Below are positions 22,499 through 30,977 of a stretch of 34,976 bases of DNA, piece after piece. Source of the DNA: Alphaproteobacteria bacterium (GTDB lineage: Bacteria; Pseudomonadota; Alphaproteobacteria; RF32; CAG-239); contig JAFUXF010000034.1 in the NCBI GenBank assembly GCA_017477185.1, positions 1 to 34,976 on the forward strand. Reading direction: 5' to 3'. The position numbers and the translations under genes are program-made. Position 1 is the stretch's first letter. Every line of letters starts with the position of its first letter. A model generated the notes under the pieces. That model was not told where the DNA came from, made no database searches, and saw only the letters and a program-made list of their open reading frames with translations.

Positions 22499-23473
22499 AT
22501 GTTGAATTATGATGAGATTTTTACAACATCTTTAGAAAATCGTACCGGCAGTTTGGCAGATAACGTTTCTAAAAATAATGCTTTGTTAAATCGCTTGCAA
22601 GAAAAAGGAAATATTCGCAGTATCAGCGGTGGTTCTAAAATCTTGGAAGAATTAGAATACGGCGAGGGAGATTTAACATGGTATTCAGGTTACGATGCCA
22701 TCAATTATACACCAAAACAATTGTTTACGGCTGCAGAATATTCTTTGAAATTATGTGCCGTACCGGTTGCAGTTTCAGGCGAAGATTTGCTCAAAAATGC
22801 AGGGCATGAGCAAGTAATGAGTTTGTTGGAAAAACGAATTGAAAACGCTTGTAAAACCATGTGTAACAAAATGTCGGTCGCTGTTTATTCTGATGGTACC
22901 GGTTCAAATGGTAAAGAAATCGGCGGTTTGGCTTTGTTAGTTGCTGATGACCCGACCAGCGGAACAGTTGGTGGAATTAACCGTGCAACTGCCGGAAATG
23001 AGTTTTGGCGCAACAAATCCTTAACACCGGATACCGCCATGACTTCTTCAACAATTTTGAAAAATATGGATAAGTTATATATGCAATTATCTCGCGGTAA
23101 TGAACGTCCGGATATTATTGTTGCCGGTTCGGATTTATATACTATGTTTGAAGAAGCCTTGACACCACTGCAACGCTTTAGCGACAGTAAATTGGCCGAT
23201 GCAGGTTTCACAAACATTAAGTTCAAAAATACGGAAGTTATTTATGATGGCGGTCATTGTGCCGATAATAAAATGTATTTCTTGAACAGTGATTACATTT
23301 ATTTGCGTCCTCACAAAGAAAGAAATATGGAAGTTGTTGGCGGTGAAAGATTAGCCGTTAATCAAGATGCAATGTATAAAATTATCGGTTGGGCCGGTAA
23401 CTTAACCATGTCTAATGCCGGTATGCAAGGCGTACTGATTAACCCGACGACAACAACAGCAGATGGCGAATAA
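22499..23473 (+). CDS. Major capsid protein
   Basis: A 324-residue coat protein. ATG 22499 is preferred over the in-frame upstream ATG-like start because the upstream part would read through the terminator hairpin and because GGAAGGA precedes 22499. Features typical of this capsid group: NRLQEKGNIRSISGGSKILEE near the start, YDAINYTPKQLFTAAEYSLK, a central P-domain-like region (RIENACKTMCNKMSVAVYSDG), PDIIVAGSDLYTMFEEAL, and the closing VNQDAMYKIIGWAGNLTMSNAG. The fold is presumably HK97-like. It assembles the head with the scaffold and is followed by a strong terminator. Confidence 0.88.
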   Translation: MLNYDEIFTTSLENRTGSLADNVSKNNALLNRLQEKGNIRSISGGSKILEELEYGEGDLTWYSGYDAINYTPKQLFTAAEYSLKLCAVPVAVSGEDLLKNAGHEQVMSLLEKRIENACKTMCNKMSVAVYSDGTGSNGKEIGGLALLVADDPTSGTVGGINRATAGNEFWRNKSLTPDTAMTSSTILKNMDKLYMQLSRGNERPDIIVAGSDLYTMFEEALTPLQRFSDSKLADAGFTNIKFKNTEVIYDGGHCADNKMYFLNSDYIYLRPHKERNMEVVGGERLAVNQDAMYKIIGWAGNLTMSNAGMQGVLINPTTTTADGE

Positions 23474-23493
23474 TAAAAGCAAAATACAAGAAA

Positions 23494-23519
23494 GGAGCTG
23501 ATTTTTTCAGCTCCTTTTT
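23494..23519 (+). terminator. Intrinsic terminator
   Basis: GGAGCTGA and TCAGCTCC form a perfect stem around TTTTT, followed by five T. It lies 20 bases after the capsid stop. Confidence 0.9.
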
Positions 23520-23541
23520 CATTTTAATAAAGGAAAAGGAA

Positions 23542-24102
23542 ATGGATTTCAACACATTTGAAAATATGATTCATAATCATAATCCGCAAGAAGGAGTAAT
23601 TGCCAGATTTTATGACAAAGCCGTCAAAACCGGAGAAATTTCTCCGGACGGATTGCCGATTTTCAAAAATCGTTGTTTTGTAGAAATTCGTATCAAAGAC
23701 AATAACTGTGAGATTTTTGACCAACCGGCGACAGAAGAAAAAATAAAAAGGTTTCCGATTGAATATGCACGTTATCAGCTTGCTAAAAAACAAGTGGAAG
23801 AGGGGACACCACTCGAACAATTTGCATTTTTAACAGCTGCAGAAATTGAAAGTTTGAAAGTTCATGGCATTTATACCGTCGAAACTTTGGCAAAAATGGA
23901 AGCTGAGAAGGTCGCCAAATTGGGATTATCTCAAGAGCAAAATTTGGCAAAGAAATTCATACTACAAGCAAAAGATAACAAAATAATCTCTGATTGGCAA
24001 AAAAAAGAAGATGATTATTTGTCCCAAATAGCAGCCCTCAGAAAACAAATTGAAAAGCTCAAAAATATTTCATTTTCAAAGCAGGTAAGGAGAAAATCAT
24101 GA
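23542..24102 (+). CDS. Phage head-associated protein with coiled coil
   Basis: A 186-residue protein directly after the capsid gene. The N-terminal half is beta-rich (DGLPIFKNRCFVEIRIKDN, with the EIF-P-A-T motif). The middle FAFLTAAEIESLKVHGIYTVETLAKM resembles the helix-hairpin-helix-like unit (FLT-x-AEI-x-x-L-x-x-x-GI-x-TVE-x-LA) often met in proteins at this place in podovirus and siphovirus genomes. Residues 150-180 form a coiled coil. It may decorate the head or bind DNA ends; this is inference. AAGGAAAAGGAA precedes the ATG, and the stop overlaps the next start by four bases. Confidence 0.65.
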   Translation: MDFNTFENMIHNHNPQEGVIARFYDKAVKTGEISPDGLPIFKNRCFVEIRIKDNNCEIFDQPATEEKIKRFPIEYARYQLAKKQVEEGTPLEQFAFLTAAEIESLKVHGIYTVETLAKMEAEKVAKLGLSQEQNLAKKFILQAKDNKIISDWQKKEDDYLSQIAALRKQIEKLKNISFSKQVRRKS

Positions 24103-24809
24103 AAAATATTTTAGAAATATGTCAAGAATCAGCAGACTTACTTGCAGTGCAACGTCCGGAAGATTTATTTTCTGGAATATCTCAGCAAGAGGCTGTATTT
24201 TTAAGTATAGCGAAAGATACATTGGATAGTTTATTGCGCTATGGTGATTGGCAAGAACTGACAAAAGAAGGATGTTTAATAACCACAAAAGGAATATGTA
24301 ATTATCCAATAGAAAATTTTTGCCCTGATTTTTATAGTTTATTGAATAATACGGTCTATATCAAAAATTCTGCAGAGCAGGTTATCGGCTCAATAACTCC
24401 TGAAGAATGGATGCGAGAAAAGTATTTTAACTGTTCATCATTACAATTAAAATTCAAAATTCAAAACGGAATGTTTAAATTTTTATCTCAACCGCCTGAA
24501 AATGTTAAAATAATTTTTCAATATCGTTCGGCAAATATTGTTTATGACGCGCTTTGCGGTTTTAATGAAAAAACGATTTTGAACAAGAATACGGATATTC
24601 CTATTTTTGATGAGTTTCTTGTAAAAAAAGGAATTATTTGGCGATGGTATCGCCGCAATGGTATGGATTATTCTGAAGAGTATTTGGAATATATCCGTGA
24701 AATAAAATCAAAATTTGGCACTGCTTTAGCAACAAGAGATATATCTCTTGCTTCAGTTAAGCAAAAGGAAGAGATAGGAGTTATTATCAATGCCACAAAG
24801 AATTGTTAG
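24099..24809 (+). CDS. Head-tail adaptor protein (tail tube A / gp4-like)
   Basis: A 236-residue protein following the capsid gene and preceding the tail hub, where podoviruses encode the adaptor ring bound to the portal. The N-terminal helix ILEICQESADLLAVQRP followed by FLSIAKDTLDSLLRYGDWQEL, a beta-rich middle (QNGMFKFLSQPPENVKIIFQYRS) and the closing FLVKKGIIWRWYRRNGMDYSEEY match the pattern of such adaptors in alphaproteobacterial phages. AAGGAGA precedes the ATG. It overlaps the upstream gene by four bases and the downstream gene by twenty. Confidence 0.72.
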   Translation: MKNILEICQESADLLAVQRPEDLFSGISQQEAVFLSIAKDTLDSLLRYGDWQELTKEGCLITTKGICNYPIENFCPDFYSLLNNTVYIKNSAEQVIGSITPEEWMREKYFNCSSLQLKFKIQNGMFKFLSQPPENVKIIFQYRSANIVYDALCGFNEKTILNKNTDIPIFDEFLVKKGIIWRWYRRNGMDYSEEYLEYIREIKSKFGTALATRDISLASVKQKEEIGVIINATKNC

Positions 24810-26340
24810 CCGTAGCGCAAAATCACAGAATTTTAACATCCCAGCCCCGACCGGAGGTCTGAATTTGCGTGATAGTCTGGATAATATGTCGATAGAAGAT
24901 GCCCTTGTCATGGATAATTATATTCCTCTTGATTCTAAGGTTGTGTTGCGCAAGGGATATCAAAGATATGTTACATTAACTGAAAAAATAACCAGCCTTA
25001 TTCCTTACAAATTACCTTTAGAAAAAAGGTTATTGGCATTTGGCGGCGGGAAAATGTTTGATATAACTTCAAAGCAAGATATTATAATTTATGATAAAGG
25101 ATTTCATGAAAATTGGTGGCAATCCTGTCAATTTAAAAATCGCCTTATTTTGGTTAATGGTGTTGATACACCTCAAACCTATTATATTGAAAATGCAGAA
25201 ACGCATTTTGAAGACTTACCAATCAGCGGGGCTGATTTAATTCCGCAGAAACTGGTTAATGTATGTGTTTCTAAACAAAGATTATTTTTTGCCGAAAAAG
25301 GATCATTAAATGCTTGGTATACTTCAGGTGTCGGAGAAGTTCAGGGAACACTTTATAAGTTAGACCTTTCAACAATTTTTAGAGATGGGGGGGAGTTAAT
25401 AACCATTGCTTCATGGACACAAGATGCCGGACAGGGAATTGATGACTTAACGGTTTTTCTGACCTCAGAAGGAGAAGTAGCTGTTTACGCCGGCAGTAAT
25501 CCCAATGATGCTTCGGATTGGCGATTAAAAGGAATTTATCGAATGAGCCGACCAATCGGATATCGTTGCACTGTTCAGCATCAAGGAGACATTGTCATCA
25601 TTTCTGAAGATGGGTATATTCCGCTTTCCAAGGCCCTACCGCTAGATAAAATAAACAGCTCGTTGGTAGCATTTAGCGATAAAATTCGATCACTGGTCTT
25701 AGCGCGAACCCGACACAATAAAAATAAAAAAGGTTGGCAAGGAATTATTTATCATCGTGGCGGATATGCGATTTTTAATGTTCCTTCAGCCCAGAGTTTT
25801 GAACAACATATCATCAATACCAATACCGGTGCTTGGTGTCGTTTTACGGGAATACCGGCACTATGTTGGGCAGATTATGAAGAAAGAATGTACTTTGGTT
25901 CGGCAGATGGTGTTTTTTTGTTTGACGAAGGCTATACAGATGATAGAGTACATATTTACGGACACATAGAACAGGCTTATTCAGATTTAGGGAGTAATAA
26001 TCTTAAAAGGATACAACTCTTAAATCCACGGACAAAGTCATCAAATAAATACGCGCTAGTGATTTATCTGAATATGGATTTTAATAATCAGAATAGAGTA
26101 TATCAAACCAATATCGGGTATAACGGACAAACCAAATGGAATGAAGCTTCATGGAGTTCATTACTCCACTTATCAGGAACACATTGGGCAACTTTACAAG
26201 GCAGAATTCGTAGTCAGTGGATAGCGGTTTCTGCAGTAGGTTTTAAGGCCAGTGTTGTTTTTAAAACCAAAACGAGAGGAAACTTAATTGAATGGTATGA
26301 TACGGGGATCAGATATGAGCAAGGTCAAGGTTTATACTGA
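24790..26340 (+). CDS. Tail hub / DNA-stabilisation protein (gp10-like)
   Basis: A 516-residue beta-rich protein. The start (PAPTGGLNLRDSLDNMSIED followed by ALVMDNYIPLDSKVVLRKGY) is highly characteristic of the podovirus tail hub family that includes the P22 gp10-type stabilisation proteins. Repeated strands such as LLAFGGGKMFDI, LILVNGVDTP, LTVFLTSEGEVAVYAGSNP and RMYFGSADGVFLFDEGY are consistent with a beta-propeller. It should plug the connector after packaging and hold the fibres or needle. AGGAG lies nine bases before the ATG. It overlaps the GNAT gene by 26 bases. Confidence 0.82.
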   Translation: MPQRIVSRSAKSQNFNIPAPTGGLNLRDSLDNMSIEDALVMDNYIPLDSKVVLRKGYQRYVTLTEKITSLIPYKLPLEKRLLAFGGGKMFDITSKQDIIIYDKGFHENWWQSCQFKNRLILVNGVDTPQTYYIENAETHFEDLPISGADLIPQKLVNVCVSKQRLFFAEKGSLNAWYTSGVGEVQGTLYKLDLSTIFRDGGELITIASWTQDAGQGIDDLTVFLTSEGEVAVYAGSNPNDASDWRLKGIYRMSRPIGYRCTVQHQGDIVIISEDGYIPLSKALPLDKINSSLVAFSDKIRSLVLARTRHNKNKKGWQGIIYHRGGYAIFNVPSAQSFEQHIINTNTGAWCRFTGIPALCWADYEERMYFGSADGVFLFDEGYTDDRVHIYGHIEQAYSDLGSNNLKRIQLLNPRTKSSNKYALVIYLNMDFNNQNRVYQTNIGYNGQTKWNEASWSSLLHLSGTHWATLQGRIRSQWIAVSAVGFKASVVFKTKTRGNLIEWYDTGIRYEQGQGLY

Positions 26341-26749
26341 GGTTGTACCGGATACTAATGATATAATAACCCAATGGGTTTGTCAACATCTTGGCTTTGA
26401 TACAGCGTGGCTCAAAGCATATATGACATTTGGGATATTACAAAAAGATAAGATTGTAGCCGGTCTGATTTTTCATGATATTCACCCGCAGCAAGATGTA
26501 ACATGGACAATATTCAGCAATAATAAAACATGGTGTAAACGTCATATTATTAAAGAATTTATGCGGATAGCTTTTGCCGTTTTTCAGTGTCGACGTATCA
26601 ATATATTAGTCGATACTGATAATCAAAATTGTCTTAAGTTTGTAAAGCGTTTGGGATTCAAAGAAGAAGGAGTTTTACGTGCTTATCGTGAGAATGGCAA
26701 AGATTGCTACATTTTAAGTTTATTAAAAACAGAAAATAAATATTTATAA
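26315..26749 (+). CDS. GNAT-family N-acetyltransferase-like protein
   Basis: A 144-residue protein with the GNAT pattern: beta strands around KIVAGLIFHDI and VTWTIFSNN, a helix KRHIIKEFMRIAFAVF, INILVDTDNQNCLKFVKRLGFKEEGVLR (the classic N-x-x-x-x-x-x-x-x-LGF-x-x-EG segment) and the closing YRENGKDCYILSLLK. GNAT proteins of this short type recur beside tail hub genes of podoviruses; their target is unknown, possibly a virion or host protein. ATG 26315 follows GGGGA; the in-frame ATG at 26288 lies deeper within the hub gene and lacks a site. Confidence 0.78.
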   Translation: MSKVKVYTEVVPDTNDIITQWVCQHLGFDTAWLKAYMTFGILQKDKIVAGLIFHDIHPQQDVTWTIFSNNKTWCKRHIIKEFMRIAFAVFQCRRINILVDTDNQNCLKFVKRLGFKEEGVLRAYRENGKDCYILSLLKTENKYL

Positions 26750-26761
26750 AGGAGTAAAAAT

Positions 26762-27625
26762 ATGTCAAAATCTTTAGGTTTTAGTGGATCAAGTGCACAA
26801 ATCAATCCGGCTACTTGGTACATGATGAATTATTTGAATGGAATTGATACAACAACAGTTGATAATACCAATAAAAATCTGGCACAAACCGGATACGAGT
26901 TATCTCAGACATTAAATAATAGACCGGATTATATTTATTCGGTCGATGGCTCTGATGAGGCTCGTCAAAGGATGGAAAATGCAACATATAATGCATATCT
27001 TGATAAATTAACTCCGCAATTTGCCAATCAAACAGCTGATTTAGAGACCAGATTGCAAAATCAAGGACTGGCAGTCGGCAGTGAGGCTTATCAACGAGCC
27101 ATGACAGACTTACAAAATTCTCAAAATCAAGCCTTAAATCAGGCAGCATATAACAGTGTTTCTGCCGGTCAAAGTGCTTTTAATAATTCATTGAGTAACA
27201 GTATTTCAGCAGCTAATTTCAATAACAATGCCAGAATGCTTCCGGTCAGTGAAATTTTATCTTTAATTTCCAATTCTCCAAGCAGTATGGATATTGCTAA
27301 GACAAAATATAGCTTAATGAACAATGCTTTCGCTGATCAATATCAATTGCAAAGACAATATGATTCTGATCAAGCAGCTCGTTTGCAAAATACGATTAAA
27401 ACGGCAGCTTCGATTTATGCAGCTTCAGATAAGAGGTTTAAAGAAAATATCCACCAAGTCGGGACATTGTTTAACGGTCTACCTGTCTATATTTTCAACT
27501 ATAAGAATGACAAAACACCGCTTATAGGGCTGATAGCACAAGACGTAGAAAAACTAAAACCGGAAGCCGTCATAAAAGATAAAGACGGGTATTTGTACAT
27601 TCGCTATGATTTAGCTGTAAAATAA
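26762..27625 (+). CDS. Virion protein with C-terminal S74 chaperone domain
   Basis: A 287-residue protein. Residues 1-215 are Asn/Gln/Ser-rich and mostly helical (YNAYLDKLTPQFANQTADLE and LTDLQNSQNQALNQAAYN-like stretches), resembling a coiled stalk. From about residue 222 the sequence is an intramolecular chaperone (peptidase S74) domain: SDKRFKENI with the catalytic-type Ser222 and Lys227, then GLIAQDVEKLKPEAV and YLYIRYDLA. These domains trimerise fibres or needles and then cut themselves off. The domain is shorter than in long endosialidase tailspikes. AAAGGAG precedes the ATG. It follows the hub and GNAT genes, so tail needle or internal fibre is likely. Confidence 0.75.
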   Translation: MSKSLGFSGSSAQINPATWYMMNYLNGIDTTTVDNTNKNLAQTGYELSQTLNNRPDYIYSVDGSDEARQRMENATYNAYLDKLTPQFANQTADLETRLQNQGLAVGSEAYQRAMTDLQNSQNQALNQAAYNSVSAGQSAFNNSLSNSISAANFNNNARMLPVSEILSLISNSPSSMDIAKTKYSLMNNAFADQYQLQRQYDSDQAARLQNTIKTAASIYAASDKRFKENIHQVGTLFNGLPVYIFNYKNDKTPLIGLIAQDVEKLKPEAVIKDKDGYLYIRYDLAVK

Positions 27626-27637
27626 GGAGAAATAAAA

Positions 27638-28390
27638 ATGCCTTTTGATAGTAAAGGAAATTTCAGTCGCATTCATAATTGGGAAGATGACAGAATTAAT
27701 GGAATAGAAATTGTAACAGATCATATGGATGAGGAGGACAATAACTTTGCAGATGGACTGTCACAATGTTTTTTGAAAAACGGTTTATCAGCAATGCAAA
27801 ATGATTTTGATGCCGGTAATTTTAAAGTGCAAAATGTTGCCAACGGTGTCAGTAGTAAAGATGCGGTTAATAAGTCTCAGCTTGATGCATTACAAACAGC
27901 AATAGCTCCGAGTTTAATTCCAACAGGAACAATTTTATCCTTTGGGGGAGAGACAGCTCCAAATGGTTTTTTACTGTGTAACGGTCAAGCCGTCTCAAGA
28001 ACAACTTATTCCGCATTGTTTGCTGTTACTGGGACAACATTTGGTGTGGGAGATGGTTCTACGACTTTTAATTTACCCAATTTCAGTGATAAGTTTTTAC
28101 AAGGTACAAGTTCGACAAATGCGTTAGGTACAGTTAAAACGGCAGGATTACCCGAACATAGACATATTATGTTCCAAAATGGGGGAAACAATGCAAACAT
28201 CACAGCAACATCGTTTGTTGGAAGCAGCAGAGATACAGGCGGAAGTGCTGGTTATACCATGGGACAAATAACAAGTGGTGTAGAGCCGTCTTTAGGTATT
28301 TCAGGTAAAATTTATAATTCTACTATTTATGGTAACTCATCAACAGTTCAACCCCCTGCAGTTTGTGTTAATTACATTATAAAATATTAG
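27638..28390 (+). CDS. Tail fibre with collar domain
   Basis: A 250-residue protein. An N-terminal adaptor (about 1-85) with an alignment-like coiled region (NFKVQNVANGVSSKDAVNKSQLDAL) is followed by a phage tail collar domain from about 92: IPTGTILSFGGETAPNGFLL, CNGQAVSRTTYSALFAVTG, FGVGDGSTTFNLPNF. The C-terminal part is a receptor-facing beta region that ends YGNSSTVQPPAVCVNYIIKY. The last 40 bases are close to those near the end of the fibre gene at 28760. AAGGAGA precedes the ATG. Confidence 0.82.
   Translation: MPFDSKGNFSRIHNWEDDRINGIEIVTDHMDEEDNNFADGLSQCFLKNGLSAMQNDFDAGNFKVQNVANGVSSKDAVNKSQLDALQTAIAPSLIPTGTILSFGGETAPNGFLLCNGQAVSRTTYSALFAVTGTTFGVGDGSTTFNLPNFSDKFLQGTSSTNALGTVKTAGLPEHRHIMFQNGGNNANITATSFVGSSRDTGGSAGYTMGQITSGVEPSLGISGKIYNSTIYGNSSTVQPPAVCVNYIIKY
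28323..28360 (+). repeat. Shared 3' fibre module, copy 1
   Basis: A 38-base stretch starting CTATTTATGGTAACTCA that matches 30255-30292 at 34 of 38 positions by eye. It encodes IYGNSSTVQPPA, the closing strand of the collar-type fibre. Confidence 0.7.
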
Positions 28391-28402
28391 GAGGAGAGAA
28401 TC

Positions 28403-28759
28403 ATGACAGGAAGAATTATCAATAATTTAATAGAGGTGCGTCAAGGGGACAGTTACCCGATTAATATTGAAGTCAAAAAAGGGTGCAAACCTGTGGATCT
28501 GACAGGGGCTACAATGACAATGCAAGTTCGGGATTCTAACAATTCGGTTGTGTTTACGCTCAACGGAACAGCAGTGGATGTTCTAAATGGTAAAATGGCA
28601 CTTTTGCTCTCTCCGACAGAAACAAGTATTCCGGTTGGGGATTATGTGACGGACATTCAAATCACCGGTGCAGATGGAAGTGTCAATACCATCTTTCCTG
28701 CAAATGTTAATCAAGTTGCTACTTTTACAATTACACCGCAAGTTACACAGGGGGAATAA
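28403..28759 (+). CDS. BppU-like N-terminal domain protein
   Basis: A 118-residue beta-sandwich-like protein: IEVRQGDSYPINIEVKKGCK, then PVDLTGATMTMQVRDSNNSV, LLLSPTETSIPVGDYVTDIQ and a closing TFTITPQV strand. This is the pattern of the N-terminal domain of baseplate-upper-protein (BppU)-like virion proteins, which attach fibres to the tail. It has a strong GGAGGAG site and ends one base before the large fibre gene, so it is probably the fibre's attachment partner. Confidence in fold moderate. Confidence 0.65.
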   Translation: MTGRIINNLIEVRQGDSYPINIEVKKGCKPVDLTGATMTMQVRDSNNSVVFTLNGTAVDVLNGKMALLLSPTETSIPVGDYVTDIQITGADGSVNTIFPANVNQVATFTITPQVTQGE

Positions 28760-30325
28760 ATGGAACTTCAATTAGACAATGGGGAGTATCAGGTTGTTTT
28801 TAGAGATTCAAACCTGAATATAACCATCGAGGAGAGTGCCCCGTTAAATGTGATTGTCGGCGAAAGTGCAAGAATTGAAGTCGGCGAGGCGATAAATTAC
28901 ATCAAAACAGGACAGAAAGAAATTGGAGAGGCAGTTCAAGAAGAAATTGCCTCTTTTGATTCTAATGCTCAAGAAAAGACGGATGAGTTTAACGATAATT
29001 ACACTGAGAAAAAGGATTTAATTGATGCTCAGGTTGATATTGCCGAAGAGCAAGCTCAGATTGCAACCTCTCAGGCACAAACGGCAACGGTTCAGGCAAG
29101 CTCAGCAACAGCAAGTGCAAACAGGGCATCTGTAAGCGAGACAAATGCTAAGACAAGCGAATTGTCTGCTTATAACTCAGAGCAAAGCGCAAGCCAATCC
29201 GCAACAACAGCAACCACGCAAGCGGGGATTGCAACAACAAAAGCCGGAGAGGCTTCCACAAGCGCAAGCAACGCTTTAGCCAGCGAGACAAGCGCAAGCA
29301 ATTCCGCTCTAAGTGCTTCAAGCTCTGCGAACTTAGCTAAACAGTGGGCAATCGGTGACCCGAGCGAGCCTGTTGGAAACTCGGCGAAATATTGGGCAGG
29401 GCAGGCACAAGCTGAATTAAGCGGATTAACCTCTCGTGTGTCTACGATTGAGGGTAAAATACCGAGTTCCGCCAGTTCTTCAAACCAATTAGTCGATAAG
29501 AATTATGTCGATACCGAGGATAACAATCTCCAAACTCAAATTGATGCAACCATACAAACTACGGGATCATCACTGGACTATACAGGTACGACCTTATCTT
29601 TAGAAAATGCTCAGGGAACTGTTTTAAGTTCAGTCACAATTAAATCAACCCCTGATTTAGACAATACCACAATCTCTCTGAACTCATCTAGTGAACTTCA
29701 AGCAATCGGTATAGTCAATAAAAACAATACTGGTGCAACAAATCCTGTATACGATTGGGTAGGAACTCTGCAAGAGTACGAGACACAGCAAGTTGAGACA
29801 CTTCATCCTGATTGGATATGTTACATAACAGACGATGTTTCAGGCGGTACGAGTGTTTATACGAAAACTCAGGTAAATAATCTGTTAGCAACAAAAGCAG
29901 ATAGCACAGATGTAAATAATGCCATTACAGCGATGCTTGAGGGCTTATATCCTGTAGGAAGTATTTATATAGGCACGACTTCGACCTGTCCGATAGCTAG
30001 TCTTATCTCAGGGAGTACGTGGACACTTGTTTCAAGCGATAGAGTATTGCAAGGGTCAAGCAGTAGCCATACGGCAGGAAGTACAGTTGAGGCAGGTTTG
30101 CCTAATATTACAGGAACAATCGGAAATAGAATTGAGGCGAGTACTAACCCGACAGCAACAGGTGCATTATATGTAACAACCACATCAGGCGGTGGTGAGG
30201 GTAACGGAAATTACAGATATTTTGGAATGGGGATAGATGCTTCACGTTCATCATCTATTTATGGTAACTCAACCACAGTTCAACCACCTGCGTATGTCGT
30301 AAACATTTGGCAACGTACAGCATAG
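28760..30325 (+). CDS. Long tail fibre with coiled-coil shaft
   Basis: A 521-residue fibre in modules: an N-terminal beta domain (about 1-50), a long Ala/Ser/Thr-rich coiled shaft (about 85-205, many ETNAKTSELSAYNSEQSAS-like heptads), the motif KQWAIGDPSEPVGNSAKYWA (about 195-215), a short linking coil (about 225-265), a beta region, the QAIGIVNKNNTG module, an anchor TKTQVNNLLATKADSTDVNN, and a collar-type tip from LEGLYPVGSIYIGTTSTCP to the end. Its start follows the previous stop directly. Codon choice in the shaft is dominated by GCA/AGC, unlike the head genes. It probably forms a trimer and recognises the host surface. Confidence 0.85.
   Translation: MELQLDNGEYQVVFRDSNLNITIEESAPLNVIVGESARIEVGEAINYIKTGQKEIGEAVQEEIASFDSNAQEKTDEFNDNYTEKKDLIDAQVDIAEEQAQIATSQAQTATVQASSATASANRASVSETNAKTSELSAYNSEQSASQSATTATTQAGIATTKAGEASTSASNALASETSASNSALSASSSANLAKQWAIGDPSEPVGNSAKYWAGQAQAELSGLTSRVSTIEGKIPSSASSSNQLVDKNYVDTEDNNLQTQIDATIQTTGSSLDYTGTTLSLENAQGTVLSSVTIKSTPDLDNTTISLNSSSELQAIGIVNKNNTGATNPVYDWVGTLQEYETQQVETLHPDWICYITDDVSGGTSVYTKTQVNNLLATKADSTDVNNAITAMLEGLYPVGSIYIGTTSTCPIASLISGSTWTLVSSDRVLQGSSSSHTAGSTVEAGLPNITGTIGNRIEASTNPTATGALYVTTTSGGGEGNGNYRYFGMGIDASRSSSIYGNSTTVQPPAYVVNIWQRTA
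30255..30292 (+). repeat. Shared 3' fibre module, copy 2
   Basis: Second copy of the 38-base stretch at 28323-28360, here ending the long fibre gene and encoding IYGNSTTVQPPA. Confidence 0.7.
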
Positions 30326-30335
30326 GAGTAAATTA

Positions 30336-30977
30336 ATGAGTATTAAACAAGGTGAAAATATGATAGCAGGCTCAGGTGGTAACATAGATAATCTCTCCAT
30401 TACTGAAAATGCTAACGAAGAAATACAAACAGTCGGTGTTATCGATTCCAACAACACCACAAATGCTATTAAGACTTGGACAGGGACTAAAGCTCAGTAT
30501 GATGTTATTGTTACTAAAGACCCTTACACTCTGTATAATGTCACAGATGATACAGATGTTTCTCTGACTATCCTAGAAGCTCTTTATCCGATTGGGTCAG
30601 TTTATATCACAACAGCTAGTACTTGCCCTTTGAGTGCTTTAATAAGTGGTAGTACTTGGGAGTTGGTAAGCACAGGAATTGTTAAGAGTGGAGAAGTGCC
30701 AGTTAAAGGTAATGGTTTAGCGTTAGGTTTAACATCTGGAACAACAGCATCTCCTGTTAATTTAGGTGCTTCATCATCTGCAAGCTCAACACACAATGCT
30801 TTGTTTATGCACGAAAATGCCTATGGCGAATCATTAGGGCAGACGACATCGGGAACAGGTTACTATGGTTCTTCTAAATACATCGTTGGCGTTACAGAAG
30901 ATTCATCGAAATCAGGTATCATAGCAGACACAAGTTCTTTAACTCTTGCAGTAAACATTTTTGAAAGGACAGCATAA
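30336..30977 (+). CDS. Short tail fibre, paralogue of long fibre tip
   Basis: A 213-residue protein built from modules also found in the long fibre: EEIQTVGVIDSNNTTNAIKT (compare ELQAIGIVNKNNTGATNPVY) followed by a W-x-GT-x-x-QY segment, then LEALYPIGSVYITTASTCPL and SALISGSTWELVS (compare LEGLYPVGSIYIGTTSTCPI and ASLISGSTWTLVS). The distal half differs, as expected for receptor-binding tips that diverge or are exchanged. It lacks the shaft. GGAG precedes the ATG. Its stop overlaps the next start by one base. Confidence 0.78.
   Translation: MSIKQGENMIAGSGGNIDNLSITENANEEIQTVGVIDSNNTTNAIKTWTGTKAQYDVIVTKDPYTLYNVTDDTDVSLTILEALYPIGSVYITTASTCPLSALISGSTWELVSTGIVKSGEVPVKGNGLALGLTSGTTASPVNLGASSSASSTHNALFMHENAYGESLGQTTSGTGYYGSSKYIVGVTEDSSKSGIIADTSSLTLAVNIFERTA

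Noticed and set aside
18019..26340. Gene transfer agent instead of a prophage
   Set aside because: The portal, hub and fibre genes follow podovirus order, and repressor, lysis and cargo genes are present.
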